Shown in pieces: positions 25,760-34,935 of a stretch of DNA of 64,000 nucleotides. The stretch lies in assembly GCF_000982955.1 (NCBI RefSeq), contig NZ_KQ058649.1, positions 1 to 64,000 on the forward strand, read 5' to 3'. Each line of letters opens with the position of its first letter. Position 1 is the stretch's first letter. The notes beneath the pieces were generated by a model. It did not search any database, was not told the origin of the DNA, and saw only the letters and a list, made by a program, of their open reading frames with translations. Source of the stretch: Micromonospora sp. HK10 (GTDB taxonomy: Bacteria > Actinomycetota > Actinomycetes > Mycobacteriales > Micromonosporaceae). Both the position numbers and the translations under genes were made by a program.

Positions 25760-27171
25760 CCACTCGCCGTACCCCCGCCGGTGCCGACCAGACCCCGGCC
25801 GCGACCGCCACGACCCGCCGGACCACCCGCAGCCGCCGCTCCGCGGCGCTCGCGTCGGCCGGCCCCGAGGAGCCCCGACCAGCCGGCCCGGCCTTTGTCC
25901 TGGACACCTCGGTGCTGCTCTCCGACCCCGCGGCGTTCTACCGCTTCGCCGAACACGAGGTGGTGCTGCCGCTGGTGGTCATCTCGGAGTTGGAAGGCAA
26001 GCGGCACCATCCCGAGCTGGGCTGGTTCGCCCGGCAGTCCCTGCGCATGCTCGACGAGCTGCGGGTGCGGCACGGCCGGCTCGACCGGCCGGTGCCCGCC
26101 AACGACCAGGGTGGCACCCTCCGGGTCGAGTTGAACCACACCGACGACGGGGTGCTGCCGCCGGGGTTCCGCAACGAGTCGAACGACGCCCGCATCCTCT
26201 CCGTGGCGCTCAACCTGGCCGCCGAGGGGCGGGAGGTCACCCTGGTCAGCAAGGACATGCCGCTGCGGGTGAAGGCGGCCTCGGTGGGCCTGCGCGCGGA
26301 CGAGTACCGGCACGGGCAGGCCAGCGACCCGACCTGGACCGGCATGGCGGAGCTGGAGCTGACCGAGGAGGAGATCGCCCGGCTCTACGCGGGCGAGACG
26401 CTGGACCTGGACGCCGCCGCCGGTCTGCCCTGCCACACCGGGCTGGTGCTGCACTCGGGTCGGGGCTCGGCGCTGGGCCGGGTGCTGCCGGACAAGACCG
26501 TCCGGCTGGTCCGGGGTGACCGGGAGGCGTTCGGGGTGCACGGCCGCTCGGCGGAGCAGCGGGTCGCGCTGGACCTGTTGCTGGACGAGTCGATCGGCAT
26601 CGTGTCGCTGGGCGGCCGGGCCGGCACCGGCAAGTCGGCCCTGGCGCTCTGCGCCGGCCTGGAGGCGGTGATGGAACGCCGCCGCCACAAGAAGGTCATC
26701 GTCTTCCGCCCGCTCTACGCGGTTGGCGGTCAGGAACTGGGCTACCTGCCCGGCTCCGAGTCGGAGAAGATGTCCCCCTGGGCGCAGGCGGTCTTCGACA
26801 CCCTCGGCTCGGTGGTGCACGAGAACGTGCTGGAGGAGGTCACCGCCCGCGGCCTGCTGGAGGTGCTGCCGCTGACCCACATCCGGGGCCGCAGCCTGCA
26901 CGACGCCTTCGTCATCGTGGACGAGGCGCAGTCGCTGGAGCGGGGGGTGCTGCTCACCGTGCTGTCCCGGATCGGCCAGGGGTCCCGGGTGGTGCTCACC
27001 CACGACGTGGCGCAGCGGGACAATCTCCGGGTGGGGCGGCACGACGGGGTGACCGCCGTGATCGAGGCGCTGAAGGGGCATCCGCTCTTCGCGCACGTCA
27101 CCCTCAGCCGTTCGGAGCGTTCACCGATCGCCGCAATGGTCACTGATCTGTTGGAGGACGGACCGCTTTGA
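25756..27171 (+). CDS. phoH2: PIN-PhoH fusion RNase/RNA helicase
   Basis: 471-aa protein. After a disordered N terminus, a PIN ribonuclease domain (about 46-200: [12 protein letters not shown] with Asp50, [27 protein letters not shown]) precedes a PhoH ATPase (about 265-465) with Walker [11 protein letters not shown] (about 286-295) and Walker [12 protein letters not shown]. The mycobacterial PhoH2 is a sequence-specific RNA helicase/RNase and TA-type toxin. GTG at 25756 has GGAG upstream and overlaps the small ORF. Confidence 0.95.
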   Translation: MTTRRTPAGADQTPAATATTRRTTRSRRSAALASAGPEEPRPAGPAFVLDTSVLLSDPAAFYRFAEHEVVLPLVVISELEGKRHHPELGWFARQSLRMLDELRVRHGRLDRPVPANDQGGTLRVELNHTDDGVLPPGFRNESNDARILSVALNLAAEGREVTLVSKDMPLRVKAASVGLRADEYRHGQASDPTWTGMAELELTEEEIARLYAGETLDLDAAAGLPCHTGLVLHSGRGSALGRVLPDKTVRLVRGDREAFGVHGRSAEQRVALDLLLDESIGIVSLGGRAGTGKSALALCAGLEAVMERRRHKKVIVFRPLYAVGGQELGYLPGSESEKMSPWAQAVFDTLGSVVHENVLEEVTARGLLEVLPLTHIRGRSLHDAFVIVDEAQSLERGVLLTVLSRIGQGSRVVLTHDVAQRDNLRVGRHDGVTAVIEALKGHPLFAHVTLSRSERSPIAAMVTDLLEDGPL

Positions 27172-27205
27172 TCCGGGTTTTTGCCCGCTTTTGAGGGCAT
27201 TCGCC

Positions 27206-27223
27206 TTGTGGTGCAGATCACAA
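27206..27223. promoter_or_regulatory. CRP/GlxR-type operator
   Basis: TTGTGGTGCAGATCACAA carries TGTG-N8-CACA with extended ends, about 290 nt before the transglycosylase start. CRP-type control of wall-lytic and resuscitation genes is known in actinomycetes. Confidence 0.55.
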
Positions 27224-27282
27224 ATAAGGCCCAGCGTTTCCCATCAGCCTCACTGTGCGCAATGGTGTCCATCGAGCGTTTC

Positions 27283-27337
27283 CGACAACTCCAGTTCCGC
27301 GCGGCCACCCGTTGGCCGCATCGGGCTGGAGTTGTCG
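27283..27337 (+). other. Nested hairpin in the leader
   Basis: Outer perfect 12-bp stem CGACAACTCCAG/CTGGAGTTGTCG and inner 7-bp stem GCGGCCA/TGGCCGC with a 5-nt loop. Could be an attenuator, a stabiliser, or a structured regulatory RNA. Confidence 0.5.
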
Positions 27338-27510
27338 CACGTCCCGACCGGATCGTCGAGCATCGTTCGCCCGAGGCGGCGAAGAGCCACGAGCGGCGGG
27401 ACGGCCGGCCAGGAGTTCGGGGCCGGGGGCGCTCGCGGCGTGCCGACGCGCGGCCATTGAGGCGGCCAGGCGTCCGCGCCGTGTCCTTGCCCCCGACGAA
27501 GGGACACTTC

Positions 27511-28188
27511 GTGAGTCGGCTGTGGAGCCGGTTCGGCGCCCGTACGGCCGCTGTCGCGCTGCTTTCCGTAGGCGTCGCCGGTGGCTTCTACCTGGGCGAA
27601 GACCGTCAGACCCAGCAGCAGGGCCTGACCGCGCAGGTCGGCCTCGAGGTCGATCAGGCGGAGTACACGTACCAGCGGGACCGGCAGGCCGACCACCGGT
27701 TGGTGTCGGCCAAGCAGCGGGCCGCCGAGTACCAGGCGAAGCTGCGGGCCGCCGCGGCGGCCAAGGAGGCCGCCGAGCGGGCCAAGGAGGCCGAGGCGGC
27801 CGCCGCGTCCCGCAAGAAGGAGCGCGAGGCCGCGACCAAGGCCGCCAAGCCGTACGACGGCCCGATCCCCGCCTCCTGCGAGGAGTTCAGTGGCAACCGG
27901 AAGGTCGGTTGCGCGATCATGCTCGACGAGGGCTTCGGCATCGACCAGTTCCCCTGTCTGGACAAGCTCTGGACCAAGGAGAGCGGCTGGAACCACAAGG
28001 CCTACAACGCGGGCTCCGGCGCGTACGGCATCCCGCAGGCGGTGCCGGGCAGCAAGATGGGCTCGGTCGCCGACGACTGGAAGACCAACCCGGCCACCCA
28101 GATCAAGTGGGGCCTCGGCTACATCGAGGGCCGGTACAACAACCCGTGCGGTGCCTGGCAGCACTCGCAGAACAAGGGCTGGTACTGA
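27511..28188 (+). CDS. Secreted transglycosylase-like protein
   Basis: 225-aa exported protein. Membrane/signal segment about 8-28, then an Ala/Lys/Glu-rich coiled coil (about 40-115), then a lysozyme-like C-terminal domain: CLDKLWTKESGWNHKAYN with the catalytic-type Glu, GAYGIPQAVPGSKM and IKWGLGYIEGRYNNPCGAW. Matches the aggregation-promoting-factor/SLT-like family of actinobacterial wall hydrolases. GTG at 27511 follows AAGGGA. Long structured leader and CRP-type site suggest tight regulation. Confidence 0.85.
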   Translation: MSRLWSRFGARTAAVALLSVGVAGGFYLGEDRQTQQQGLTAQVGLEVDQAEYTYQRDRQADHRLVSAKQRAAEYQAKLRAAAAAKEAAERAKEAEAAAASRKKEREAATKAAKPYDGPIPASCEEFSGNRKVGCAIMLDEGFGIDQFPCLDKLWTKESGWNHKAYNAGSGAYGIPQAVPGSKMGSVADDWKTNPATQIKWGLGYIEGRYNNPCGAWQHSQNKGWY

Positions 28189-28200
28189 TCGGACGCCCAT

Positions 28201-28240
28201 CGGCGGCGGGCGGCGCGGATCTCCGTGCCGCCCGCCGCCG
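28201..28240. terminator. Terminator after transglycosylase gene
   Basis: Perfect 14-bp G+C stem with a 12-nt loop starting 13 nt after the stop codon. Confidence 0.8.
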
Positions 28241-28305
28241 TCTCGTCCCGGTCGGCCGCGGTGCTCGGGTGGCGGTCGAGCCCGATTGCTGATAGCTGTT
28301 GGTAC

Positions 28306-28968
28306 GTGACCTGGCGCGGTGGCCCCACGGGCGGCGATCCCCGACGGTTCGGCACCGAGGCGTTCTACGCCTCGCTGGGTCGGGCCTTCGTGGCGATGTG
28401 CGCGGTCGTGCCGGTCCTCTTCCTCATCGAGGCCCTCGACGTCGGCCTCCGCGCCGACCTGGACGTCACCGCCGGGATCATCCCGCGCCGGATCCAGGGG
28501 CTCGACGGAGTGATCTTCTCGCCGTTCCTGCACGCCGGCTGGAACCACCTCTACAGCAACAGCATCCCGCTGATCCTGCTCGGCACCTTCGTGCTGGCCG
28601 CCGGCACCCGCCGGTTCCTCTGGTCCACCATGGTGATCATCCTGGTCAGCGGCCTGGGAGTGTGGTTCACCGGCTCGCCGAACTCGGTGGTGGTCGGCGC
28701 GAGCGGGGTGATCTTCGGCTACCTCGGCATCCTGCTCACCCGTGGCGTGGTCGAGCGGAGCTGGTGGAACTTCGCGGTGGTGCTGCTGGTCGGCCTGCTC
28801 TACGGCTGGCAGTTGCTCGGCATCCTCCCGACCGACGAGCGCATCTCCTGGCAGGGGCACCTCTTCGGGTTCCTCGGCGGGATCGTCGCGGCGATCCTGT
28901 TCCGCCGCCGCCGGGACGAGCTGCCCGACCCGGCGCCGGTCGAGCCGTCCACCGTCACCCTCCCCTGA
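28306..28968 (+). CDS. Rhomboid family intramembrane serine protease
   Basis: 220-aa six-helix membrane protease. Catalytic Ser in VVGASGVIFGYLG, catalytic His in WQGHLFGFLGGI, and the HAGWNHLYSNSIPL motif in loop/helix 2. GTG at 28306 is selected; the upstream in-frame region overlaps the terminator hairpin. Substrates unknown; rhomboids cut single-pass membrane proteins. Confidence 0.92.
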   Translation: MTWRGGPTGGDPRRFGTEAFYASLGRAFVAMCAVVPVLFLIEALDVGLRADLDVTAGIIPRRIQGLDGVIFSPFLHAGWNHLYSNSIPLILLGTFVLAAGTRRFLWSTMVIILVSGLGVWFTGSPNSVVVGASGVIFGYLGILLTRGVVERSWWNFAVVLLVGLLYGWQLLGILPTDERISWQGHLFGFLGGIVAAILFRRRRDELPDPAPVEPSTVTLP

Positions 28969-29070
28969 TCGGACACCGACGCGGATCCGGGACGTGCTTG
29001 CCCGGTGACCCCCGGCCGCCTACCGTCGGATCAATACGCGTTGATCCGTAACCGAAAGTGACGGTACGCC

Positions 29071-30039
29071 ATGCGCGAGGTCGATGTCGCCGTGATCGGG
29101 GCCGGTCCGGCCGGGCTCTTCGCCGCGTACTACGCCGGCTTCCGCGGGCTCTCCGTGGCCGTCGTCGACGCGCTGCCCGAGCCGGGCGGGCAGGTCACCG
29201 CCATGTACCCGGAGAAGCTCATCCTCGACGTCGCCGGCTTCCCGGCGGTCAAGGGGCGGGAACTGGTCGCGAACCTGGTCGCCCAGGCCGCGCCCTTCCA
29301 ACCCGAATACCTGCTCGGGGTGCGTGCCGAGAAGCTGGCGTACCTCGACGGGCGGCCGGTGCTCGGCCTGGCCGGCGGAGACCAGTTGCACTGCGGCGCG
29401 GTGGTGGTGACCGGCGGGCTGGGCAGCTTCGCGCCGCGACCGCTGCCGGTGGCGGACAACTTCCTGGGCGCCGGGATCGTCTACTTCGTGCCGCAGCCGG
29501 CCGAGCTGGCCGACCGGGACGTGCTGATCGTGGGCGGGGGAGACTCCGCGTTCGACTGGGCGGTCACGCTGGCGCCGATCGCCCGGTCGGTCACCCTGGT
29601 GCACCGGCGGGAGAAGTTCCGGGCCCACGCCTCCACCGTGGCGCGGGTCCGCGCGCTGCCGGTGCGGGTGGTGGTCAATGCCGAGGTGACCCAGCTGTAC
29701 GGGGAGGACCGGGTCACCGGCGCCGAGCTGACCGTACGCGGCGGGCCGGCGGAGACGCTCCCGGTGGACACCGTCGTGGCCGCGCTCGGCTTCACCGCCG
29801 ACCTGGGGCCGCTGGCCGAGTGGGGGTTGAACCTGGACCGCCGGCACATCGTGGTGGACAGCGCGATGGCCACCAACCTGCCCCGGGTCTTCGCGGCCGG
29901 CGACATCACCGAGTACCCGGGCAAGGTCCGGCTGATCGCCACCGGCTTCGGCGAGGCCGCCACCGCGGTGAACAACGCGGCCGTGGCGATCGACCCGTCG
30001 GCGCACCTGTTCCCCGGTCACTCATCCGACGGCAGCTGA
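29071..30039 (+). CDS. Ferredoxin--NADP+ reductase-like flavoprotein
   Basis: 322-aa thioredoxin-reductase-fold enzyme. FAD motif DVAVIGAGPAGLFAAYYA, PGGQVTAMYPEK, NAD(P) motif DVLIVGGGDSAFDWAV, and C-terminal FAAGDITEYPGKVRLIATGFGEAATAVNNA. No CxxC redox pair, which argues against thioredoxin reductase and for the YumC-type ferredoxin/flavodoxin reductase family. Monocistronic. Confidence 0.88.
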   Translation: MREVDVAVIGAGPAGLFAAYYAGFRGLSVAVVDALPEPGGQVTAMYPEKLILDVAGFPAVKGRELVANLVAQAAPFQPEYLLGVRAEKLAYLDGRPVLGLAGGDQLHCGAVVVTGGLGSFAPRPLPVADNFLGAGIVYFVPQPAELADRDVLIVGGGDSAFDWAVTLAPIARSVTLVHRREKFRAHASTVARVRALPVRVVVNAEVTQLYGEDRVTGAELTVRGGPAETLPVDTVVAALGFTADLGPLAEWGLNLDRRHIVVDSAMATNLPRVFAAGDITEYPGKVRLIATGFGEAATAVNNAAVAIDPSAHLFPGHSSDGS

Positions 30040-30060
30040 GCGGTTCCGGGCGCGGGCGGG

Positions 30061-30747
30061 CTAGGGGAGGCCGATGAGGTCGGCCAGCAGGGCGGTCTGG
30101 TGGTCGAAGTACTCGTCGCGGTGCGGCAGCATCCGGTTGATCCGGCCGAAGAGCTCGAAGCTGATCAGGCCGAAGAGCTGGGTCCAGCCGGCCATGCCCC
30201 GAGCCAGCAGCGCGGGGGGTAGCGCCATGTCGGTGGCGGCCGCGACCTCGGCCAGGTCGTCGCGGAGCGGCTCGGGTAGTTCCTCCTCGGGCGGGCGCAG
30301 CCGACCGCTGGCCAGCCCGTCGCGGAGGATGCCGACCAGGGCGAGCGGGGGGCGTGAGGCCGGCGCCACGGTGTCGTCCGGGGCGGCGTACCCGGGGACC
30401 GGGCTGCCGTAGAGCAGGGCGTACTCGGCGGGGTGGGCGAGCGCCCAGGCCCGGGCGGCCCGGCACGCCGCGTGCCAGCGCCCGCGCAGGTCGACCGGGT
30501 CGACCGCGGCATCGGCCGCCTCCACCGCGTCGCCGAGCGCCTGGTACGCGTCGAGGATCAGCGCGGTGAGCAGGTCGTCGCGGCTGGGGAAGTAGCGGTA
30601 GATGGCCGAGGAGACCATGCCCATGTCGCGGGCGACCGCGCGGAGCGAGAGGTTCGCGCCGTCGGTGGCCAGGTGACGCCGGGCCACCGCCTTGATCTCG
30701 TCGATCATTCCGGCGCGGACCCGGGCGCGGAGCGAGGGAGCGACCAT
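30061..30747 (-). CDS. TetR family transcriptional repressor
   Basis: 228-aa regulator with N-terminal helix-turn-helix (LSLRAVARDMGMVSSAIYRYF, about 34-54) and a larger ligand-binding helical domain (FGLISFELFGRINRM region). It is divergent from an NAD-dependent epimerase gene, and two similar palindromes lie between them; autoregulation plus control of the epimerase is the likely circuit. ATG at 30747 lies just after GTGGGGGGC; upstream in-frame codons would cover the operators. Confidence 0.9.
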   Translation of the reverse strand: MVAPSLRARVRAGMIDEIKAVARRHLATDGANLSLRAVARDMGMVSSAIYRYFPSRDDLLTALILDAYQALGDAVEAADAAVDPVDLRGRWHAACRAARAWALAHPAEYALLYGSPVPGYAAPDDTVAPASRPPLALVGILRDGLASGRLRPPEEELPEPLRDDLAEVAAATDMALPPALLARGMAGWTQLFGLISFELFGRINRMLPHRDEYFDHQTALLADLIGLP

Positions 30748-30787
30748 GCCCCCCACTCTGCCATGACCGAGAGCGGCAATCAAAAGA

Positions 30788-30853
30788 GAGAGCACTGCTC
30801 TTGACGAGGCGACCCACCCTGGCGCATGCTCTATTGCGAGAGCGGTGCTCTCG
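30788..30853. promoter_or_regulatory. Two TetR-type operators
   Basis: GAGAGC-ACT-GCTCTT (30788-30802) and GAGAGC-GGT-GCTCTC (30838-30852), 50 bp apart. A TTGACG (30801-30806) lies between them and could be the -35 of the epimerase gene. Confidence 0.65.
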
Positions 30854-30887
30854 GAACGTACCTCTGCTTCGAAAGGCGGCCTCTTCC

Positions 30888-31838
30888 ATGGCCCTGCACG
30901 TGATCGTCGGCGCCGGACCCGTCGGCACCGCCACCGCCCGCCTCCTCGCCGACCTCGGCGAGCAGGTGCGGGTGGTCACCCGGCGCGGCACCGGACCCGA
31001 GCACCCGGCGATCGAGCGGGTCGCCGCCGACGCCGCCGACACCGGCCGGCTCACCGCGCTGACCGAGGGCGCCGCCGCGCTCTACAACTGCGCCAATCCG
31101 GCCTACCACCGGTGGCCCGTGGACTGGCCGCCGCTGGCCGCCGCGCTGCTCACCGCCGCGGAGCGGACCGGCGCGGTGCTCGCCACCGTCGGCAACCTCT
31201 ACGGGTACGGGGCGGTCGACGGCCCGATGAGCGAGGCCACCCCGCTCGCCGCCACCGGCGTCAAGGGGCGGGTCCGCAACCGGATGTGGGCGGACGCGCT
31301 CGCCGCGCACCAGGCCGGCCGGGCCCGGATCACCGAGGTACGCGGCTCCGACTACCTGGGCGCCGGCGGCTCCTCGCTGCCGATGATGGTGCTGCCCCGG
31401 GTGCTCGCCGGTCGACCCGTGTTCCTGCCGGTCGACTGGGACGCCCCGCACACCTGGACCTACATCCCGGACGTCGCCCGCACCCTGGTCGCCGCCGCGA
31501 CCGACGAGCGGGCCTGGGGCCGGGCCTGGCACGTGCCCAGTTCCCCGGCCGTACCGATGCGGGACCTGGCCACCCGCGCGGCGGCCCTGGTCGGCGCCCG
31601 GCCGCCCCGCCTGATCCGGATGCCATACCCGGTGCTCTGGCTCGCCGGGCTGGCCGACCCGACCGCCCGCGAGCTGCGGGAGACCGCCTACCAGTTCCGC
31701 CGGCCGTACCTGCTGGACGCCACCGCCGCCGAGCGGGACCTCGGCCTGGCGCCGACGCCGCTGGACGAGGCCCTGGCCGAGACCGTCGCCGGGCTGCGCC
31801 CGGTCACCGGCGCGGACTCGGCCCCAGCGCGGCGATGA
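30888..31838 (+). CDS. NAD-dependent epimerase/dehydratase
   Basis: 316-aa extended-SDR-like protein. N-terminal VIVGAGPVGTATARLLADLG is a Rossmann motif, with a NADP-suited RRG after strand 2. The usual YxxxK is not evident; the segment TVGNLYGYG aligns with the NmrA/atypical SDR pattern. Function unknown; controlled with the divergent TetR gene. Its 3' end overlaps the convergent transporter gene by 35 bp. Confidence 0.82.
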   Translation: MALHVIVGAGPVGTATARLLADLGEQVRVVTRRGTGPEHPAIERVAADAADTGRLTALTEGAAALYNCANPAYHRWPVDWPPLAAALLTAAERTGAVLATVGNLYGYGAVDGPMSEATPLAATGVKGRVRNRMWADALAAHQAGRARITEVRGSDYLGAGGSSLPMMVLPRVLAGRPVFLPVDWDAPHTWTYIPDVARTLVAAATDERAWGRAWHVPSSPAVPMRDLATRAAALVGARPPRLIRMPYPVLWLAGLADPTARELRETAYQFRRPYLLDATAAERDLGLAPTPLDEALAETVAGLRPVTGADSAPARR

Positions 31839-32775
31839 GCACCGCGACCATGGTCAGCGCGGCGCCGAGCAGGGTGTCCAGGCCGGGGCGCGCGGCCGAG
31901 GTCGGGAGCAGCAGGTCGATCAGGACGGCACCGACGATCTGCCCCGCGATGGTGGCCAGGCCCAGCAGCAGCACCCCGGTGAAGCGGACGATGGCCGCGG
32001 CCAGCGCGATGAACACGATGCCGATCGGCCCGCCCAGATAGAGCCACGGCTCCGCCGGGAAGCCGCCGGCCGGGCGGCCCCGCACCGCCACCTCCACCGC
32101 GAACGTGGCCAGCAGCGCCGCCGTGCCGACGGCGAAGTTCACCAGCGTGGCGATCGCGGCGCTGCCGGCCGCCGCCCGCACCTGGCCGTTCACCGCCTGC
32201 TGCCAGGCGATGCCGACCCCGGCGGCCATCGGCAGCAGGGCCAGCGCCAGCGCGCCGGGATCACCCAGCCGGTCGCCCACCGCCAGCAGCACCGCCAGCA
32301 CGGTGAGCACCGCGCCGACCAGCCGGTGCGCGGTGATCGGCTGCGGCCCGTTCGGTCCGAGGCCGGCCCGGTCCACCAGCAGGCTGCTGCCCGACTGCCC
32401 GGCCACCACGGCCACGGTGAACACGGCGACGCCGAGCGTGCCGATGGTGAGCCCCTGGGTGGCGACCAGGAAGGCGCCGCACAGGCCGCCCAGGCACTGC
32501 CAGGGCCGCAAAGAGCCGGCGCGCAGCGCCACCCGCAGGGCGGCCAGCCCCCGCCGGCCGCCCGGGGTGGCGGGAACCAGCACCAACAGGATCAGCAGGC
32601 CCAGGCCGAACGAGACCACCGCCGCGGCGATCCCGTCGGCCAGCCGTACCCCCAACTCGCCGTTGATCCGGGACTGGACGGCCACCGCGACGCCGGCGAC
32701 GGTGGCCAGCCCGACGCCGGCGATCCGCCGGGCGGCCGGCAGCGTGGGCGGAGCCGCCGTCCCGGCCAGCGTCAC
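31804..32775 (-). CDS. DMT superfamily transporter (DUF606/YdcZ type)
   Basis: 323-aa membrane protein with about ten helices in two homologous halves: [23 protein letters not shown] in the first, and [29 protein letters not shown] in the second, both with the DUF606 QxxxNG signature. GTG at 32775 overlaps the glpX stop (GTGA), so the two genes are coupled. Substrate unknown. Confidence 0.85.
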   Translation of the reverse strand: MTLAGTAAPPTLPAARRIAGVGLATVAGVAVAVQSRINGELGVRLADGIAAAVVSFGLGLLILLVLVPATPGGRRGLAALRVALRAGSLRPWQCLGGLCGAFLVATQGLTIGTLGVAVFTVAVVAGQSGSSLLVDRAGLGPNGPQPITAHRLVGAVLTVLAVLLAVGDRLGDPGALALALLPMAAGVGIAWQQAVNGQVRAAAGSAAIATLVNFAVGTAALLATFAVEVAVRGRPAGGFPAEPWLYLGGPIGIVFIALAAAIVRFTGVLLLGLATIAGQIVGAVLIDLLLPTSAARPGLDTLLGAALTMVAVLIAALGPSPRR

Positions 32776-33803
32776 TCCTGCTCGGCCAGCGGACGGCCGT
32801 CGAAGTCGACCGCCGAGTAGAGGGCCAGCTTCTCCAGCCGGTGGTACGAGTCGATCACCCGGATGGTGCCGCTCTTGGAACGCATCACGATCGACTGGGT
32901 GTACGCCCCGCCGGAGCGGTAGCGCACCCCGCGCAGCAGGTCGCCCGAGGTGACGCCGGTGGCCACGAAGAAGCAGTTGTCGCCGGTGACCAGGTCGTCG
33001 GTGAAGAGCACCCGGTCCAGGTCGTGCCCGGCGGCGATCGCCTTCTCCCGCTCCTCGGCGTCCTTGGGCCAGAGCTTGGCCTGCATCATCCCGCCCATGC
33101 ACTTGAGCGCGCAGGCCGCGGTGATGCCCTCCGGCGTGCCGCCGATGCCCATCAGCACGTCGACGTCGGACTCGCCCCGGGCCGCCGCGATCGCACCGGC
33201 GATGTCGCCGTCGGAGATGAACCGGATGCCCGCCCCGGTCCGCCGGATCTGCTTGACCAGGTCGTCGTGGCGCGACCGGTCCAGCACACAGACCGTCACC
33301 TCGGCGGCGTCGGTGCCCTTGACCTTGGCGATCCGGCGGATGTTCTCGGCCACCCCGGCGTTGATGTCGACCACGTCGGCGTACATCGGGCCGACCGCGA
33401 GCTTCTCCATGTAGAAGACGGCGCTCGGGTCGAACATCGCGCCGCGCTCGGCGACCGCGAGCACCGCGAGGGCGTTCGGCATGCCCTTGCTCATCAGCGT
33501 GGTGCCGTCGATCGGGTCGACCGCCACGTCCACCTCGGGACCGGTCCCGTCGCCGACCTCCTCGCCGTTGAAGAGCATCGGGGCGTTGTCCTTCTCGCCC
33601 TCGCCGATCACCACGACCCCGCGCATCGGGATCGAGTTGATCAGCTTGCGCATGGCGTCGACGGCGGCTCCGTCGCCGCCCTCCTTGTCGCCCCGACCGA
33701 CCCAGCGGCCGGCGGCCATCGCCGCGGCCTCGGTGACCCGGACAAGGTCGAGGGCGAGGTTACGGTCCAGATCCTGGGGGGTCCGCGTCCTGGTGATTGT
33801 CAT
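32772..33803 (-). CDS. glpX: Fructose-1,6-bisphosphatase class II
   Basis: 343-aa GlpX enzyme producing fructose-6-phosphate in gluconeogenesis. Metal/substrate motifs: [35 protein letters not shown], and [17 protein letters not shown]. Start ATG follows AGGAGGAAG. Upstream DUF4245 gene is divergent, the order seen in M. tuberculosis (Rv1099c-Rv1100). With PEPCK and enolase, it completes gluconeogenic capacity in this window. Confidence 0.97.
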   Translation of the reverse strand: MTITRTRTPQDLDRNLALDLVRVTEAAAMAAGRWVGRGDKEGGDGAAVDAMRKLINSIPMRGVVVIGEGEKDNAPMLFNGEEVGDGTGPEVDVAVDPIDGTTLMSKGMPNALAVLAVAERGAMFDPSAVFYMEKLAVGPMYADVVDINAGVAENIRRIAKVKGTDAAEVTVCVLDRSRHDDLVKQIRRTGAGIRFISDGDIAGAIAAARGESDVDVLMGIGGTPEGITAACALKCMGGMMQAKLWPKDAEEREKAIAAGHDLDRVLFTDDLVTGDNCFFVATGVTSGDLLRGVRYRSGGAYTQSIVMRSKSGTIRVIDSYHRLEKLALYSAVDFDGRPLAEQE

Positions 33804-33950
33804 GACGGCTTCCTCCTCGCGACGTTGCGGGGTGGACCGGCGGGATGCGGCCGTCGCCGCCGCCGGTTTTGTCGCTGATCCTCACACGATCTCAGGTTCC
33901 GCGTCGGAGCGGGGCGGAGGAGGCCAGGATCACGCCTCCCGGCGGGCTGC

Positions 33951-33956
33951 GAGAAT
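33951..33956 (+). promoter_or_regulatory. -10 box, leaderless DUF4245 transcript
   Basis: GAGAAT followed by GGTCGG and GTG. The same six-base spacer GGTCGG precedes the ispH GTG at 37682. Confidence 0.35.
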
Positions 33957-33962
33957 GGTCGG

Positions 33963-34718
33963 GTGGAACCCGCACAGCCTGCCGACCGCGTACCGACCGA
34001 CGCCACCCCGCCCGACGGCCAGCCGCCGGTCGGGCCCGCCGCCCCGGCCGGGGAGCCGGCGCTGGTCGAGTCGTCGACCGGTCCCGCACCGCTGGCCGAG
34101 GCCGGCGAGCCGGCCCTCGTCGAACCGGTCGACCGGCCGGCCGCGGGCGAAGCCGGCCCGCACCCCGCCGTCCCCGGCGACCAGCCCGCCCCGCCGGCCG
34201 GCAAGGAGAAGTCGCGCTCCGAGCGGTCGCCCCGGGACATGGCCCTGTCCCTGCTGGTGCTGCTGGTCCCCATCGTGCTGCTGCTCGCCTTCTACCGGGG
34301 CTTCCTGGGCGGGGACGAGCCGACCACCGTCGATGCCGCGCCCGCGATCGAGCAGGCCCGGGCGGCCGGCGCGTTCCCGGTCAGCGCGCCCGAAGGGCTG
34401 GCCTCCGACTGGCGTACGGTCAGCGCCCGCTACCGGACCGAACCCGGTGGCGCCACGCTGCGGATCGGCTACCTGACCCCGGAGGGTCGGGGCGCCCAGC
34501 TGGTGGAGAGCAACGTGCCGGCCGAGCAGTTGCTGCGCACCGAGCTGAAGGGCGGCCAGCCGCAGGGGCCGGCCGAGCTGCCCGGCGCGAGCTGGCAGCG
34601 GTACACCGCCCGGGACAACGAACAGGCCCTGGTCCTGCTCGAACCGAACCGCACCGTGCTCGTGATCGGTGACGCCCGCGAGGGCGAGCTGCGCCGGCTG
34701 GCCAGCGCGCTGCGCTGA
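33963..34718 (+). CDS. DUF4245 membrane protein
   Basis: 251-aa protein. Residues 1-80 are a disordered Pro/Ala/Glu-rich cytoplasmic tail; one membrane helix (about 96-115: LSLLVLLVPIVLLLAFYRGF) is followed by an outer domain containing GLASDWRTVSARYRTEPGG, typical of DUF4245. Found beside glpX in many actinomycetes; function unknown. Confidence 0.87.
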   Translation: MEPAQPADRVPTDATPPDGQPPVGPAAPAGEPALVESSTGPAPLAEAGEPALVEPVDRPAAGEAGPHPAVPGDQPAPPAGKEKSRSERSPRDMALSLLVLLVPIVLLLAFYRGFLGGDEPTTVDAAPAIEQARAAGAFPVSAPEGLASDWRTVSARYRTEPGGATLRIGYLTPEGRGAQLVESNVPAEQLLRTELKGGQPQGPAELPGASWQRYTARDNEQALVLLEPNRTVLVIGDAREGELRRLASALR

Positions 34719-34935
34719 CCGGCCGGCATCCCGGCCGCCGTCGCCGAGGCCGACCGTCGACGGCCGTGCCAACCGGACAGGGATTGCCGAACACCACTTC
34801 AGGGAACAGAGGAGGCACGGACCCGTCGCCGCCTCTTCAGGCCGCACCGGGGCCGTACGCCGGAGCCGGCGTCAGGGCTGCGGCGAAACGCCTCCGGCAC
34901 CTCGTGGGCCGGACGACCCACCTGGAGAGATGCAC

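Larger units (their letters stand above)
27172..27510 (+). other. Regulatory region and leader of transglycosylase gene
   Basis: 339 bp without a credible gene. It holds a CRP-type site (27206-27223), a nested hairpin (27283-27337) and no match by eye to the c-di-AMP (ydaO) riboswitch that precedes some actinobacterial rpf genes. Confidence 0.6.

Noticed and set aside
27224-27510. Possible ydaO (c-di-AMP) riboswitch before the transglycosylase gene
   Set aside because: The conserved ydaO core strings, as remembered from Bacillus and Streptomyces examples, are not visible; only the nested hairpin is clear. A covariance-model search would settle it.
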